From NCBI RefSeq assembly GCF_002811475.1, contig NZ_NPDL01000016.1, forward strand, positions 1-15,705: 15,705 nucleotides of DNA, in the 5' to 3' direction. Positions 8,330 to 15,165 of the stretch are shown here, piece by piece. Position 1 is the stretch's first letter. Each line of letters opens with the position of its first letter. The notes under the pieces were generated by a model. It had not been told where the DNA came from. It saw only the letters and a program-made list of their open reading frames with translations, and ran no database searches. The translations under genes and the position numbers were made by a program. The DNA comes from Leptospira hartskeerlii (GTDB lineage: Bacteria; Spirochaetota; Leptospiria; Leptospirales; Leptospiraceae).

Positions 8330-9232
8330 TTGGTTCGCTATATTATTCCCTATATCTTTCTATACTTATTTTATCTACCGTTCAGAATTCTACCTTATAG
8401 AGCCTGCTTAGTTTACGGAAGATTTTTAGTATGTCTTCTTTTTCCACTCGCTAAAAAACATCGTAAGATCGCTTACGATAATATTTCTTATGCATTTCCG
8501 GATTATTCGGAAGAGAGGAAGAAGGAACTCGTATGGAAAAGTTTTCTTCATATAGGCGATCTTCTTGCAGGTACTTTATTCGCTCCTCGTTTGAGTCGTA
8601 AGTGGATGGATAAGTATCTTGTTTATGATGCGGAGTCTTTGGCGATCGAACAAAAAACAATACAAGATGGAGTGGGAGTCGTTCTGATCTCGGGTCATTT
8701 TGGTACTTGGGAAATTCTTGTGCAGTTTATGGGGATCAGAATGAAGGGAGGAGGGATTTATAAAAAAGTCCGAAATCCTTATGTGGATAGACTCATTCAT
8801 AAATTAAGAAGTAAGAATGGGATCAAGTTAGTCTCCACGGAAGAATCCAGCCAAGTTACTAAAATGTTAAAACAAGGTTATTGGGTGGGATTCGGTTCCG
8901 ATCAGAATGCTGGTAAGGTCGGGATCTTTGTGGATTTCTTCAATCGAAAGGCTTCTACTTACCAAGGTCCCGCTTTGATGGCATACTTGACTGGCGCCAA
9001 AATGTTACTCTATTCAGTCTTATGCGGAGAAAATGGAAAGGTCATGGTCCGTGTTAAGGATCTTGGCTTCGTAGATAAATCTGCATTCTCCGATAGAGAA
9101 GCTGCAATCCGTCATTATACGGAAGTTTGGACGAAAGCATTAGAAGAAGAAGTGAAGCTGTATCCTGAACAATATTTTTGGGTACATAGAAGATGGAGAA
9201 CCAAACCGGGTGATTTTCCGGGTCAAATTTAG
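8330..9232 (+). CDS. Lipid A biosynthesis acyltransferase (LpxL/HtrB family)
   Basis: The 300-residue product is an inner-membrane acyltransferase expected to add a secondary fatty acid to lipid A or a similar glycolipid. It has an N-terminal hydrophobic stretch ([19 protein letters not shown]), then [15 protein letters not shown], the catalytic H-x4-E in SGHFGTWE (His123, Glu128), [24 protein letters not shown] and the C-terminal [12 protein letters not shown], all family hallmarks. The only reasonable start in frame after a stop at 8285 is TTG at 8330, with GGAT at 8321-8324; an ATG at 8301 is in another frame. It is followed after 2 bases by an AraC-type regulator, so the two are almost certainly cotranscribed. 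LpxL versus LpxM cannot be decided. Confidence 0.87.
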   Translation: MVRYIIPYIFLYLFYLPFRILPYRACLVYGRFLVCLLFPLAKKHRKIAYDNISYAFPDYSEERKKELVWKSFLHIGDLLAGTLFAPRLSRKWMDKYLVYDAESLAIEQKTIQDGVGVVLISGHFGTWEILVQFMGIRMKGGGIYKKVRNPYVDRLIHKLRSKNGIKLVSTEESSQVTKMLKQGYWVGFGSDQNAGKVGIFVDFFNRKASTYQGPALMAYLTGAKMLLYSVLCGENGKVMVRVKDLGFVDKSAFSDREAAIRHYTEVWTKALEEEVKLYPEQYFWVHRRWRTKPGDFPGQI

Positions 9233-9234
9233 TC

Positions 9235-10404
9235 ATGATGGTGCCTACTATCCCGATCATCTCTTTTACGATCTGCGTTTTTTCCGCGTTTCTGATCTTT
9301 ACTAAGCGCCCAAGATATTCTTTCGATTCTATCTACTCAATATTTACTATTTTCCTCGCGGCTCCTCATTTAGGACATTTGCTTGTTCATAGATTCGAAT
9401 GGGGGCCTGAGTTTTTGGATTTTACGATCTTGTTTCCTTATACGTACGGTCCATTATTATTATTGTATATTGGAAATCTAACAACGGAAGGGAAAAGTTT
9501 CAGAAGAGTGGACCTTCTTCATTTTGTTCCTTTTCTGATCTTGTTGCTTATACTTTTATCTAGATTATTCTTCTTTCAACCTCCTGAAGAAGAGTTTTAT
9601 CCTCATGACTGGCATAGACCGAGTAGGGGATTCCATCCGAATGGCGGATTATTGGTCACTTCTATGCTAGTGTATTCCGTTTGGACATTTCTTCTTTTGA
9701 ACAGACATAAGAAGAATATAGTAAATCATTTTTCTAATATAGATAGTATTAAGGATTTGCGATGGATGTATTGGAGTTTAGTTCTATTCGTAATATCCGC
9801 AGGAGTTCATTTTTTGTTAGAAGGTTTACTGTTCACAGAACTTCCTCCTGAAACTTACGAGCCGAGATTAGTTCGAGGAGCGGCAGTATTAGCATTTTCC
9901 GTTTTCTTTTGCTGGTTTGGTGTTAGACAAACAGTGGTTTACACACATCGGGAGTTGCACGCATTTAAGGAAAAAACTTCCAAAGAAGAAGAGGAAGAAG
10001 TAGAAGAAGAACGTAAAAAATATGAAAAGTCCGGTCTGAGAGAAGATATGGTCCCTGAATATCTTTCTAAGATCCGAAATTATATGGAATCTGAAAAACC
10101 TTATAAAGATTCGGAATTCTCCATCGATCTACTTTCTGAAAATACGGAAGTTCCTAGGTTCTATATAACACAAATATTAAGCGAAACGCTGGAAACAAAT
10201 TTCTATAATTTTGTTAACGAGTATCGGATCAAAGATATCATCTCCGCTTTGAAAAATATTTCAGAAGAACGCCCTAATTTTTTGAGACTAGCCCTTGAGT
10301 ATGGTTTCAATTCTAAGTCCACTTTTAATACTTCTTTTAAAAAAGTCACAGGAAAAACACCGACCCAGTATCTGGAAGAAATTTCCAAAGTAGGATCTGC
10401 CTAA
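9235..10404 (+). CDS. Seven-helix membrane protein with AraC-type DNA-binding domain
   Basis: The N-terminal ~235 residues contain about seven hydrophobic helices, near 4-22, 33-51, 65-81, 92-113, 137-155, 178-200 and 213-234. A charged, probably coiled-coil segment follows (SKEEEEEVEEERKKYEK, about 249-265). A C-terminal AraC/XylS domain spans about 290-385: the first HTH is FSIDLLSENTEVPRFYITQ, and the second is LRLALEYGFNSKSTFNTSFKK followed by GKTPTQYL. The layout suggests a one-component sensor that reads a membrane or lipid signal and binds DNA while tethered. The ATG at 9235 (another at 9238) is 2 bases after the acyltransferase stop, so it may respond to envelope lipid state; this is inference from position only. 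Its target genes are unknown. Confidence 0.88.
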   Translation: MMVPTIPIISFTICVFSAFLIFTKRPRYSFDSIYSIFTIFLAAPHLGHLLVHRFEWGPEFLDFTILFPYTYGPLLLLYIGNLTTEGKSFRRVDLLHFVPFLILLLILLSRLFFFQPPEEEFYPHDWHRPSRGFHPNGGLLVTSMLVYSVWTFLLLNRHKKNIVNHFSNIDSIKDLRWMYWSLVLFVISAGVHFLLEGLLFTELPPETYEPRLVRGAAVLAFSVFFCWFGVRQTVVYTHRELHAFKEKTSKEEEEEVEEERKKYEKSGLREDMVPEYLSKIRNYMESEKPYKDSEFSIDLLSENTEVPRFYITQILSETLETNFYNFVNEYRIKDIISALKNISEERPNFLRLALEYGFNSKSTFNTSFKKVTGKTPTQYLEEISKVGSA

Positions 10405-10420
10405 AATCCTAAAAATATGG

Positions 10421-10444
10421 TTCGAGCCGATTGGGACGGTCGAA
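10421..10444. repeat. Imperfect hairpin downstream of the AraC-type gene
   Basis: TTCGAGCCG and CGGTCGAA pair over 8 bp with one bulged G and a 7-nt loop (attggga). No T-run follows. It may be a weak terminator or a regulatory element in the 93-bp gap before the YHYH gene. Confidence 0.3.
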
Positions 10445-10497
10445 TTCACCCAAAAGATTTCGTAGATTATACCTAAACTAACGAGTTTGGAGTAGTT

Positions 10498-11382
10498 ATG
10501 CTTCGTTTACGATCTCTTCTATTGACTGTTGTTGCAGCTTTTGTCTGGAACTGCGATAGCTCCGGAGGAACTGATCTCTCTTCCGCCGCGGTTTTGTTGG
10601 CCGCTTCTCAATGTACGCCTACAACCACCACTACAATGCCTACAACTCTTACAGATAATTCTTCTTGTCCGGCAGCGGTTTACGATGCAACAGATGATTT
10701 GGGTTTTAACGGTCCTACTTGTGTCACTAGTATCGCTGCAGAGGCTCCATGCTGGATGAAAACCAATTTTCACTGTGTTACAGTGACGGTCTCCGGATCT
10801 AATTATGTGATTACAACCAACGATAAACCTCCACATAAAAGTTCTTATTATTCGGTGGCTTCTGGCTATAACGAGGCGATAGACAGCGCGGGCGGCTTTC
10901 ATACGAATCCGAATACCATTATTTCTCAGAATATCACGATGACGATTCCGACTACTCCTACTGTTACGGATTGTACCCAATCCAATGCGGGAACGGATTC
11001 GGTAGGAATTACGACACTCGGCGTTGTGATCTTCAATAACCAAGCGGCACCTGGAGATTCTTTTTCCACGGAATATTACACTATGGATCCGGCACAAGGA
11101 CATCCTCAGAATACTGGAAAATACCATTATCATACGGAACCTTATAAAATCACGAATGACGATAGTAATATGGTAGGGCTTATGTTGGATGGTTTTCCGA
11201 TTTACGGAAAGAAAAACCAATCAGGTTCTTATCCTACATTAGATTCCACCACTCATTCAACTTCTTGCACCCCTACTGAATTTCCGGATGGAACTTATTG
11301 TTATCACGTGGAGAACAATACTGGCTTAAACGGATACATTATCGGAAGTTACTTCAAGGGAACTCCAGGTTCCGTAGATTAA
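10498..11382 (+). CDS. YHYH-domain lipoprotein
   Basis: The 294-residue product starts with a signal peptide and lipobox VWNC (Cys19), then a Thr/Ser-rich linker. The core fits the YHYH family: GKYHYHTEP (YHYH at 209-212), LMLDGFPIYG (about 228-237), the second site GTYCYHVE (here Cys replaces the first His, 267-270) and NGYIIGSYFKG. Eight cysteines besides Cys19 suggest a disulfide-rich envelope protein. Its function is not established; the paired His motifs could bind metal. TTTGGAG at 10487-10493 supports the start. It is followed 12 bases later by a MORN-like lipoprotein gene and then by sco, which suggests a link to copper or oxidase assembly. That link is inference from gene order. Confidence 0.87.
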   Translation: MLRLRSLLLTVVAAFVWNCDSSGGTDLSSAAVLLAASQCTPTTTTTMPTTLTDNSSCPAAVYDATDDLGFNGPTCVTSIAAEAPCWMKTNFHCVTVTVSGSNYVITTNDKPPHKSSYYSVASGYNEAIDSAGGFHTNPNTIISQNITMTIPTTPTVTDCTQSNAGTDSVGITTLGVVIFNNQAAPGDSFSTEYYTMDPAQGHPQNTGKYHYHTEPYKITNDDSNMVGLMLDGFPIYGKKNQSGSYPTLDSTTHSTSCTPTEFPDGTYCYHVENNTGLNGYIIGSYFKGTPGSVD

Positions 11383-11394
11383 GCAGAGGTTTTG

Positions 11395-11946
11395 TTGAAG
11401 TTCTATTTACTTTCGATTTGTTTTCTCCTAATCGCTTGCGATCCTGCTCGGGTCGCAAGCAACGATCCTTCTATCACTCGAAATGGAAGAGTCGTTTTTT
11501 ACAGAGGAGAAAAATTCTACGGACTTTTGGAATCAAAGACAGAAGAATTGGGGATCGTTCGTATGACTTCTTATAAGAACGGTTTGCCTGACGGAATAGA
11601 AAAAGATGTTCATTCCAATGGCCAAGTTTTAGCGGAGAGAGAATTTTCCGAAGGGAAGAAGATCGGAACTCACTTAGGTTGGTTCCCTGACGGTAAAAAA
11701 CGTTTTCATAATGAATACTTACAAGGGCAGTTTCACGGTCCCCAATGGGAATGGCGAAATTCAGGATCCTTGTATTCTTATGCAAAATTCGATCATGGAA
11801 AAGTGATCGGAAAGAAGATGTGGAGAGAGAACGGACAGATATATATGAATTTCGTGATCTATAATGGACGCGCTTATGGAATGACAGGCGGGAAATTATG
11901 CAGCCAGATCCGAGGGAACGAAGATGGAAATACGATCTTATTCTAA
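11395..11946 (+). CDS. MORN-like repeat lipoprotein (YwqK-type)
   Basis: The 183-residue product has a short signal peptide and lipobox LLIAC (Cys15). After it come tandem MORN_2-like repeats of about 22 residues with the pattern (Y/F)-x-N/D-G-x2-x-G: YKNGLPDGIEKDVHSNGQ, FSEGKKIGTHLGWFPDGK, YLQGQFHGPQWEWRNSG, FDHGKVIGKKMWRENGQ. Such repeats form beta-hairpin arrays and are often labelled YwqK antitoxins, but there is no toxin here and that label should not be read as function. I chose the second TTG (11395), five bases after AGAGG at 11385-11389; TTG 11392 is too close. The gene lies between the YHYH and SCO1 genes, overlaps sco by 23 bases, and is surely cotranscribed with it. Confidence 0.82.
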   Translation: MKFYLLSICFLLIACDPARVASNDPSITRNGRVVFYRGEKFYGLLESKTEELGIVRMTSYKNGLPDGIEKDVHSNGQVLAEREFSEGKKIGTHLGWFPDGKKRFHNEYLQGQFHGPQWEWRNSGSLYSYAKFDHGKVIGKKMWRENGQIYMNFVIYNGRAYGMTGGKLCSQIRGNEDGNTILF

Positions 11947-12631
11947 AATCTTACTCTCTAGTCTGATTTTGATCTCTCTTATAATCGGTTGTTCCAAAGA
12001 TCCAAAAGGAGAATATTCAGAAGAGATCACAGACTTCTCTCTGCCTCAAAAAGATAAACTTCCTTTGTATTACGGAAAGGATCTTCAACCTGTTTGGGAG
12101 AATAAAAACTCTCATAAGCCAAGGGAGATTTCCAAATTTACAATGAAGGACCAGGAGAACCAAAATGTCTCTGAAGACTCCTGTAAGGGAAAAATTACTG
12201 TGGTTTCCTTCTTCTTTACTAAATGTGCAGGGATTTGTCCAACGATCACAAACAATTTGAGTTTGGTGCAGAAGGAATTCGAGGCAGATCCCAATATCCA
12301 AATTTTGTCCTTCTCCGCTACACCTGATCTGGATTCTCCTCAGGTCTTAAAAGAATACGGATCCAAACGAAAGATCCGCTATGAAAAGTGGAAACTTCTG
12401 ACTGGAAACCAAAAGGAAATTTATACTTTGGCAAGAGATTCCTTTAATGCAGACACAGCGATCCCGAAAGAGAATGCAAAGAAGAAACTCACTGAAAATG
12501 ATTTTCTTCATTCTGATCACGTATACCTTTTAGATTCACAACTTAGATTGCGTGGAATTTATAATGGTAAGATGAGATCTTCCATCCAAGAATTGAATTC
12601 GGATATAGAAGTTTTGAAACGAGAACTTTGA
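11924..12631 (+). CDS. SCO1/SenC-family copper chaperone lipoprotein
   Basis: SCO proteins deliver copper to the CuA site of cytochrome c oxidase and act as thiol-disulfide oxidoreductases in the periplasm. This 235-residue product has a lipobox LIIGC (Cys23) and a thioredoxin-like fold with the copper motif KCAGIC (Cys101, Cys105). It also has SFSATPDLDSP and a late LHSDHVYLLD, where His199 (or His196) is the third copper ligand. All ligands are intact. The ATG at 11924 has AGGGA a few bases upstream and lies inside the end of the MORN-like gene, implying coupling. An oxidase-linked locus (actA/actB) begins about 2 kb downstream, interrupted by a toxin-antitoxin pair and a reverse-strand gene. 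Confidence 0.92.
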   Translation: MEIRSYSKILLSSLILISLIIGCSKDPKGEYSEEITDFSLPQKDKLPLYYGKDLQPVWENKNSHKPREISKFTMKDQENQNVSEDSCKGKITVVSFFFTKCAGICPTITNNLSLVQKEFEADPNIQILSFSATPDLDSPQVLKEYGSKRKIRYEKWKLLTGNQKEIYTLARDSFNADTAIPKENAKKKLTENDFLHSDHVYLLDSQLRLRGIYNGKMRSSIQELNSDIEVLKREL

Positions 12632-12777
12632 TTTCATCGCAAGCATAAAGAGTATTGAGTTCGCGTTAGCTACCAAATTGGGATCTAACATGAACTTGGA
12701 ACCAATATTCCAGATACTGAATATGATTTGAGATCATTCTGATTGACGAATTGAGAAAATTGGAACATTCTTGGGTC

Positions 12778-12978
12778 ATGAAAACGACAGAAACAGGATT
12801 CAAATATCGATTCCCTATGGTAGGATTTGAACAAGATGAACCTACTACGAAAAACCGAATTCCGGCAAATAAAATCGGAAAACCCCAAAAGAGAAAATTA
12901 GGCATTTTAAAAGGAAAAGCCTCCTTTCAGATCTCTGATGATTTTAAAATGACGGAGGAGGAATTTCTGAATCTGTGA
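12778..12978 (+). CDS. Putative antitoxin of a VapC-type module
   Basis: This 66-residue protein precedes a PIN toxin and overlaps its GTG start by 4 bases (GTGA). The C-terminal half, KRKLGILKGKASFQISDDF followed by EEEFLNL, resembles the toxin-binding tails of small antitoxins of the DUF2281 type (R-K-x-G-x-x-KG...DDF...). The N-terminal half (MKTTETGFKYRFPMVGFEQD) does not look like a known DNA-binding domain, so it may be divergent or shortened. Starting at a TTG at 12751 would add nine residues; I prefer the ATG at 12778, although its ribosome site is weak. No function beyond neutralising the toxin is visible. Confidence 0.62.
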   Translation: MKTTETGFKYRFPMVGFEQDEPTTKNRIPANKIGKPQKRKLGILKGKASFQISDDFKMTEEEFLNL

Positions 12979-13373
12979 ATTATCTATTAGATACGCACGC
13001 GATCTTATGGGTTTTATTTCAGCCGGAGAATTTATCTTATAAAGTAGAATCGGAAATATTAAATCAAAGAAATCGGATCTTTATTAGCAGCATTTCTTTG
13101 TGGGAAATTTCTCTGAAATTCTCTTTAAGAAAGATAGATTTGCAAGGGATAACTCCTGAGCAACTACCTAGGAAAATTCGAGAAGCTGGATTCGAGTTTA
13201 TAGGAGATTCTCCTGAGATATTTGCGAATTATTTTAAGCTGCCGACAGGGAAACATACGGATCCATTCGATCGTTTTCTGATTTGGCAAGCAGTAAGTTT
13301 CAATTTTGTGTTCATTACAAAAGATAGATATTTAAAAGAATATAACCCACTTGGTTTAAGACAGTTTTGGTGA
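12975..13373 (+). CDS. vapC: PIN-domain toxin, VapC family
   Basis: The 132-residue product is a complete PIN-domain ribonuclease of the Sll0205-like branch. Acidic active-site residues are all present: Asp6 in LLDTHAILW, Glu44 in SLWEISLK, Asp96/Asp99 in DPFDRFLIWQA and Asp117 in ITKDR. Toxins of this family cut tRNA or rRNA when the antitoxin is lost; the target here is unknown. The GTG start at 12975 overlaps the antitoxin stop (GTGA), with GGAGGAGG at 12954-12961 upstream. The reading frame is intact, so the toxin is probably active. The pair sits between the SCO1 gene and the act locus, consistent with later insertion, though no direct repeats or attachment sites were recognised around it. 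Confidence 0.85.
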   Translation: MNYLLDTHAILWVLFQPENLSYKVESEILNQRNRIFISSISLWEISLKFSLRKIDLQGITPEQLPRKIREAGFEFIGDSPEIFANYFKLPTGKHTDPFDRFLIWQAVSFNFVFITKDRYLKEYNPLGLRQFW

Positions 13374-13479
13374 AATAAAAATGCAGCAACATTGGTACCT
13401 CTATCTCATCTAACATCCTGTATTCTATCTCCGGCGCAGGGTGTTGGATATTTTTTTAAGATCTCTCACTTACGATACG

Positions 13480-14328
13480 TCATCTTTCCAGCAACAGCTC
13501 CGCACTAACCGGACAATGATCCGAAAGACCTTTTTCTGCACTTGGATTCCCGTCAAAATTGCCGTCGTCAGATTCAAACTTGGTTTGGACAAAACTTCCC
13601 TGTTGCCATTCCATATTCGTGATCAGATAATCGATAAAACCGTCATGGTGTTGCCAGCAATCCGATTTTTGTTTGTAGTTCGCTACTTTAAGTTTTAGAT
13701 TTCTTTGCAGAATTTTCAGTAGATCTACTCTTCTTTCCAATACTTCATTAAAATCTCCTAATAGGACAAACTGGCCTAAAGAGGGTAGTATGTCCTTTAG
13801 TGCAAGTATCTGCTCTTTTCTTTCCTTCTTATCTTTAGGAGAATGGCCTGCTTTTAAATGAACTACAACGACTGAAATCTTTTTACCGTCGAAATTGAAC
13901 TCTGCGAGTAGTCCCTTTCTCAGGCCAGGGCGAATAGAAAGCTGTTCCAATTCACTGATAACAGGCGTGCCCAGTTCCTTCTTCCAACAAAGTCCTAATT
14001 CTTGCGAATATCCCGGTGTTACCGTCGCTTTGCAATCATATTCATTTATTATAATATGATGAAGTGCTATTTCGTTCTCTATCTCTTGGAAGCCGATTAT
14101 GTCCGGATGATTGGATAGAATTATCTTTTTGATCTTAGTAAAGTCTTCTTCCGTTCTATGCTTTCTATCTTTCGGAAATTTATGTGAATCTCCTATCTCA
14201 TCATATAAAAAGTATGAATTGAAGCTTGTTACTTTGAGTTTTTTTATAGGTCCTTTCGCGATAGTGGAGATTGTTATTAGGAAAGCGAAGGGAATTCCCA
14301 GAAATCGGATCAGTGCGCGGTGCATCAT
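13480..14328 (-). CDS. Endonuclease/exonuclease/phosphatase-family protein, exported or membrane-anchored
   Basis: The 282-residue product has an N-terminal hydrophobic segment (LIRFLGIPFAFLITIST) acting as anchor or signal. A DNase I-like EEP fold follows with its metal and catalytic residues: Asn37 in SFNSYFL, Glu82 in GFQEIEN, His157 in VVHLKAGH, Asp192/Asn194 in LLGDFNEV, Asp233 in GFIDYLIT and Asp270/His271 in LSDHCPV. The family covers nucleases, sphingomyelinases and inositol phosphatases; the substrate cannot be assigned. Two adjacent ATGs are possible. The second (14325) is better spaced from GGAAAG (14335-14330). It is transcribed leftward, convergent with vapC and divergent from actA, and faces the double palindrome at 14391-14416. 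Confidence 0.85.
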   Translation of the reverse strand: MMHRALIRFLGIPFAFLITISTIAKGPIKKLKVTSFNSYFLYDEIGDSHKFPKDRKHRTEEDFTKIKKIILSNHPDIIGFQEIENEIALHHIIINEYDCKATVTPGYSQELGLCWKKELGTPVISELEQLSIRPGLRKGLLAEFNFDGKKISVVVVHLKAGHSPKDKKERKEQILALKDILPSLGQFVLLGDFNEVLERRVDLLKILQRNLKLKVANYKQKSDCWQHHDGFIDYLITNMEWQQGSFVQTKFESDDGNFDGNPSAEKGLSDHCPVSAELLLER

Positions 14329-14639
14329 TCTTTCCAGATTAGATTTTTGAATTCATATTTTAGTAATTGAGAAAGTAAAATCCAGGAATTTTCTTAATAT
14401 TAAGAACGATCGTTCTAATCATATCTATCATAAACTTGGGTTTTGTATTCGAGATCTTTTATCTTCTGAAATTGACTTACGAAGTATAAATATGTTCAAT
14501 TTAATTGATACTAAGTCTCAGATAAAAATGCAAGAAATCGCCAAACCAATCGCGTTTTTACGTGTTTACTTGCAATTTTAACCGAAGCCAAAATCCTTGT
14601 TCCCAAACCTTATTTTGGAACCCACGGGACTTCTCACGA
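14329..14639. promoter_or_regulatory. Divergent regulatory region between EEP gene and actA
   Basis: About 310 bp without a convincing gene. It holds two overlapping palindromes (14391-14416), a 13-bp palindrome TCAATTTAATTGA (14496-14508), a TTGACT -35-like hexamer (14472-14477) without a clear partner -10, and an imperfect hairpin in the actA leader (14599-14621, GTTCCCAAA/TTTTGGAAC, 8 of 9 pairs). Both genes must be promoted from here. Confidence 0.5.
14391..14416. promoter_or_regulatory. Two overlapping perfect palindromes, possible TetR-type operator
   Basis: TTCTTAATATTAAGAA (14391-14406) is a perfect 16-bp palindrome and AGAACGATCGTTCT (14403-14416) a perfect 14-bp one; they share AGAA. 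The second has the ACGATCGT core common in TetR-family operators. It lies 63-75 bases from the EEP gene start. No regulator gene is adjacent. Confidence 0.5.
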
Positions 14640-15146
14640 ATGAATAAGAAAGCTTTGAAACTTTCGGTTCCGCTTATTGCTATTGCAGCAGTGGCTTACC
14701 TGATTTTTTCTCCCTCCAAATATGTAGGCTATTCTCCGGATCAGCCTATACCTTTTAACCACAAGATTCACGCAGGTGATAATAAGATAGATTGTCGTTA
14801 TTGTCACACTGGTGTAGAAACAAGCGCGCACGCAACGGTTCCGAATACTTCTACTTGTATGAACTGTCACTCGCTTGTTGCGCCGAATAGTCCAGATGTA
14901 GCATTCTTAAAAGATAGTTACAATAAAAAGAAGCCGATCGAGTGGGTGAAGATCCATGATCTTCCGGATCATGTTCAGTTCAATCACTCTCGCCATATCT
15001 CAAGAGGCGTGGATTGTTCTCAATGCCACGGCAATGTAGCCGAAATGGTCAAGGTCAAGCAGGTAGCATCCCTGAATATGGGATACTGCATCAACTGCCA
15101 CCGGGAGAATAACGCTCCTACCGACTGTTCCACCTGCCACAGATAA
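14640..15146 (+). CDS. actA: Pentahaem cytochrome c, ActA subunit of alternative complex III
   Basis: The 168-residue protein has one N-terminal membrane helix (about residues 8-24) and a periplasmic domain with five CxxCH haem sites, at Cys52, 73, 126, 150 and 163. Extra His residues in FNHKIH (41, 44) and FNHSRH (116, 119) are well placed as distal ligands. This is the ActA pattern: it takes electrons from quinol oxidised by alternative complex III and passes them towards a cytochrome c or oxidase. The start is the ATG at 14640, which puts the helix at the N-terminus. A longer frame from 14562 adds 26 non-signal residues and is unlikely. actB starts 19 bases after its stop. General class III/c7-type cytochrome is the alternative, but the neighbour decides for ActA. 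Confidence 0.88.
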   Translation: MNKKALKLSVPLIAIAAVAYLIFSPSKYVGYSPDQPIPFNHKIHAGDNKIDCRYCHTGVETSAHATVPNTSTCMNCHSLVAPNSPDVAFLKDSYNKKKPIEWVKIHDLPDHVQFNHSRHISRGVDCSQCHGNVAEMVKVKQVASLNMGYCINCHRENNAPTDCSTCHR

Positions 15147-15165
15147 TCAGGAGATAGCATAACAG

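Noticed and set aside
8301..8408. ATG-started frame coding [17 protein letters not shown] upstream of and overlapping the acyltransferase
   Set aside because: It is out of frame with the acyltransferase, ends after 35 codons, and its hydrophobic look comes from overlapping that gene's first membrane helix.
10519..11220. Long open frame on the minus strand (233 codons) inside the YHYH gene
   Set aside because: It lies antisense to a gene with clear signal peptide and family motifs; its product is rich in Arg, Ile and Ser with no domain, as expected of a codon-bias shadow.
11395..11946. MORN-like protein as an antitoxin (YwqK label)
   Set aside because: It has a lipobox and no toxin neighbour; the repeats alone do not support a toxin-antitoxin role.
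12743..12771. TTGACG and CATTCT as a promoter for the toxin-antitoxin pair
   Set aside because: The -35 is good and the spacing is 17, but the -10 matches only three of six and would make the transcript nearly leaderless.
13374..13479. T-rich stretch (seven T at 13451-13457) between vapC and the EEP gene as a bidirectional terminator
   Set aside because: Only a 4-bp stem (CCTG/CAGG) with a large loop precedes it, so the hairpin is not convincing.
14562..14639. N-terminal extension of ActA by 26 residues
   Set aside because: The added residues do not form a signal, and the ATG at 14640 places the membrane helix at the N-terminus as in the family.
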